From Beroe ovata (lineage: Eukaryota; Ctenophora; Nuda; Beroida; Beroidae), in the NCBI GenBank assembly GCA_946803715.1, contig CAMPET010000518.1, positions 9,414-19,983 on the forward strand: DNA of 10,570 nucleotides, given 5' to 3'. Position 1 is the first letter of the stretch. Each line of letters starts with the position of its first letter. Below are positions 7,989 through 10,570 of the stretch, in pieces. Made by a program: the position numbers and the translations under genes. Under the pieces are notes generated by a model. That model was not told the origin of the DNA. It worked only from the letters and a program-made list of their open reading frames with translations, and made no database searches.

Positions 7989-8128
7989 GTTCATTTAAGC
8001 GAGAATATCAAGAACTTCAACTCATCTGAGTCCCAAATAAGAATGAAAAACCAATCGCACGCAACAAGGTCCCCGACCTACGTTGATTTTAAGCCCGACT
8101 GATGACTATGACAGCAATTAAAGCTACA

Positions 8129-8848
8129 GATACCACTTCTCGAGTTGGGAATATCAATTACTGATACTATTTCTCGAGTTGGAAAATCCATGATTATCAG
8201 TGACCAAATAGGGAACCATAAGCTGTCATCACAGACCATCAGGAATCATAATGAGTCTCAAGTGGTCGCACAGGACCTTATGGAGCCATGAGGCGACACA
8301 AATAACCGTGGATAGAACCCTTTAGAACCGATAGGGGCCATAGAAAATCATCAGCCAACATAAGGGGATACAGGAGCCCGTCAGGAGGACCTCATAGAAC
8401 CATACCTAAGGGTTGGTCAACTACCACCAGATACTATAAAAGAGACTCATGGGCTTATAGACGACTATTATAAGGGGATATCATGAGCTAGGTATATGGT
8501 ATCACTGGAAAATACTTCCTGACTTTAGAGTTAGAGACACTTTTCCAATTCTTCAGGCTATGATATTATTTGTCCGATTGGGGGCTACAAGTACTAGGTA
8601 CTTCTCGAGTTGGAAATGGGGGGCTACGAATACGGTTGGCCAGTGCTTTAAGTTTAGGTATAATAGATACTACTTCTTGATTTGGGAGCTGAAGATACTA
8701 CTTATTGAGTTGGGAGCTAGGAACACTATGTTGAGTTGAACTGGTTAGTTAACGATGCTGTTTCTTGTGTTGGCATGGTAACTATACTAATACTACTCCT
8801 CGAGTTGGGAGCACCACTGCACCAGATACCACTCTTAAATTGGGAGGC
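8129..8848. repeat. Degenerate dispersed ~25-bp repeat, about nine copies
   Basis: Consensus 'gatactacttctcgagttgg' plus 'gagct'. Copies lie near 8129, 8163, 8595, 8666, 8694, 8719, 8753, 8787 and 8825. The last six are almost back to back. The block between 8200 and 8500 has a different low-grade pattern ('ataaggggata', 'gaaccat'). The open frame through 8736-9026 is made of this repeat and is not a gene. Confidence 0.7.
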
Positions 8849-9130
8849 GGGAGCAACAGATAGTATCTGTCAGATACATGAAGTGGAACAAAAGGTCAAA
8901 AATTGGTACAGAATTAGTTCAATTTNCAACACCCAATACACATTGTACAGTTATACACATGGCAGAGCAGAGAGAGTCACCTTACAAATAGCGAAAACAG
9001 CTCGACCAAGATGTGAACAGAACTGAGATTGAATACACGGTGTACAATATACCTACGTGCTATACACGGTATTAATGCTTCACAACATAATTACTTTACA
9101 ATTTCATTACTCTCGCTTGGCATTTATCCA

Positions 9131-9445
9131 TTAGTTACAGCTGAGGGAGCAACCTTGAAAAAAGGATGCCCAAAATATGAACAGTGAACAGAGCAGGTAC
9201 CCAAAATGAGACATCAATCTATTTCAAGAACAACAAACATTTATCACAGTTAGGTACAGCTGAGAAAGCAACCTTGAAATCGGTAAAAAAAGGGTAGCAG
9301 AATGCCCACAATGTAACAAGATAACAGTTATGTGACGATATACACTATACAATTGCTACAGTTACTCTCACGTGGACACGTCAATTTATTTCAAGAACAA
9401 ACAAAATTGTTCGAAAGGTACAGCTGACACAGCAATATGAAGTTA
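9131..9445. repeat. Tandem duplication of a ~120-165 bp unit
   Basis: Units start at 9131, 9250 and about 9415 with 'taggtacagctgagaaagca' or a near copy, and end with a 'tcaatctatttcaagaacaa'-like block (near 9214 and 9380). The second unit has an insertion; the third is cut short. Confidence 0.8.
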
Positions 9446-10570
9446 AGTACCTAAACAAATCGCAAATATAATTGTTCAAAACCTTCACGAAGTTTGTCTG
9501 AGCTCGGCTTGAGTGTAAAACTGATCAGTTAGTGTGGCTCGATTAAGGATTCAGCTAACGTTTCCTAAGTTTATCGTATAAACCTTTTCTCCTGGACATG
9601 AGACGTTTTCTTTCCTATCAATAACAATACTAATACTATGAATATCATCACCATCAGCATTCAGCCTGAAGTACTTCATGCATTAAAACACGTCGATTAA
9701 ATAGAGCCTTTACTTTCGGAGGTAAAGGTAATCGCCTTATTCGATATTTCTAATGAAATAGTTTTTCTAGTGATGAGTTTTGCCATCAAAATAATCACTC
9801 AAGCCTCAATTACTTATGGCGGGGGCAAATTTATCGATGGAATTGTATGAGTTAGCTATGGGTGATTATTACAGTAGTCTTTTCAGACCTAAATGAGGAA
9901 GCATACTATGAGCATACTATAAGCATACTTTTTTAAGCTTAACAGCTTGCATTGCTGAAGAAAGTAGAAGTAGACTTGATGGTGGCATCTAAAAATTGGA
10001 ACCACACGATGTTGTTATCGATCTGTATCAGTATTAATGAAAATATAGAAGGACAGGTACAGATTCTTCGGCAGTTTTCCTAACTCTACAGATGGATGTC
10101 TTTTCTAGATTAAGAGGAAGGATTGGAATCAAAGGTAACACATTAGACGAAGTGGAGAAGTTCGATAAGAAGATATGAGATTGAGTTTCATTGAAGTTAT
10201 GAGAAAAAACATATTTCCGTAACAAAAGTGACTAGAAGTGATAAATATACTAAAAAGGTTGCATGCAACACTGTGGAATTGAAAACAGTCTAACTGAACG
10301 TTGAAATGAGGAAAGTGCCCCACTGTGGAGCTCAAGTAGTGTGTCAATGTGTCACAAAGTGGACAAATCTCTTGTTCGACATAACGCTCGATCCAAGGCG
10401 CTAGTGTGGAAGGGCTGAGAAATCACTAAAAGCTCCATAACTTCTTGAGCTTACGTCAGTTTGCAATGAATTTGACGGCATTGTAAAGCGGAGAATCTCA
10501 GCTTTCTGGCAATGTATAATTTGACATAGGTCAAAAAAATTGACTGTGGTCTTATTGCCGTTGCCTGAAA
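9446..10570. other. AT-rich stretch with no gene seen
   Basis: No open frame with protein-like composition, RNA gene or strong splice signals was found on either strand. The final ~180 bp ('agctccataacttcttgagc' onward) has the look of a dispersed-repeat end, but this is an impression, not a match. Confidence 0.4.

Noticed and set aside
8736-9026. 96-codon plus-strand frame
   Set aside because: It consists of the degenerate 'ctcgagttggga' repeat, includes an ambiguous base, and has no protein-like conservation pattern or splice context.
10034-10347. Minus-strand frames of 63 and 72 codons
   Set aside because: They overlap each other in an AT-rich region, with hydrophobic, Ser/Phe-rich content expected by chance and no family resemblance.
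1-10570. tRNA or rRNA genes
   Set aside because: No B-box-like 'ggttcgaatcc' with a matching cloverleaf and no rRNA-like conserved block was seen on either strand. This was read by eye; a covariance-model scan would be decisive.

Overview
The window looks like nuclear DNA of an invertebrate animal. Its genes are split by GT-AG introns, the gene families are metazoan (a Golgi HNK-1-type carbohydrate sulfotransferase and an ATAD2-type bromodomain ATPase), microsatellites and minisatellites are abundant, and a decayed non-LTR retrotransposon is present. Single unresolved bases at 2075 and 8927 point to a draft assembly. Short introns and dense packing would suit a sponge or another early-branching animal, but nothing here fixes the phylum.

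Left half (1-5640). The minus strand carries the 3' part of an ATAD2-like gene. Nine exons were assembled by eye: 5339-5503, 2242-2373, 1874-2028, 1427-1600, 1186-1318, 902-999, 622-726, 311-399 and 35-162. They encode the linker after the first AAA module, the degenerate second AAA module and the bromodomain, and the gene runs off the left edge. The roughly 3 kb intron 2374-5338 holds a complete gene on the opposite strand: a two-exon, 622-residue type II Golgi sulfotransferase (2806-4002 joined to 4272-4943). Its luminal stem is enormously glutamine-rich. A 17-bp minisatellite follows it in the same intron.

Middle (5504-7470). A CpG-containing segment at about 5580-5800 is followed by a candidate short acidic terminal exon. 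Next comes a 5'-truncated, frameshifted non-LTR retrotransposon reverse-transcriptase remnant (about 6360-6792, minus strand). It abuts the last exon of a small five-exon minus-strand gene (7418 down to 6746) that I do not recognise. That gene has very clean splice sites and phases and includes a 33-nt internal exon.

Right third (7470-10570). I see no gene here. The segment is filled with tandem and degenerate repeats: a unit containing 'attgaacaagttgga', a 10-bp array with a hairpin, a dispersed 'ctcgagttggga' motif, a 120-165 bp duplication, and a possible transposon-like end at the right edge.

The genes share no obvious pathway. The notable features are architectural: antisense nesting of one gene in another's intron, no visible first AAA domain for the ATAD2-like gene within 5 kb upstream, and a retroelement fragment that appears to supply the end of an unknown gene.
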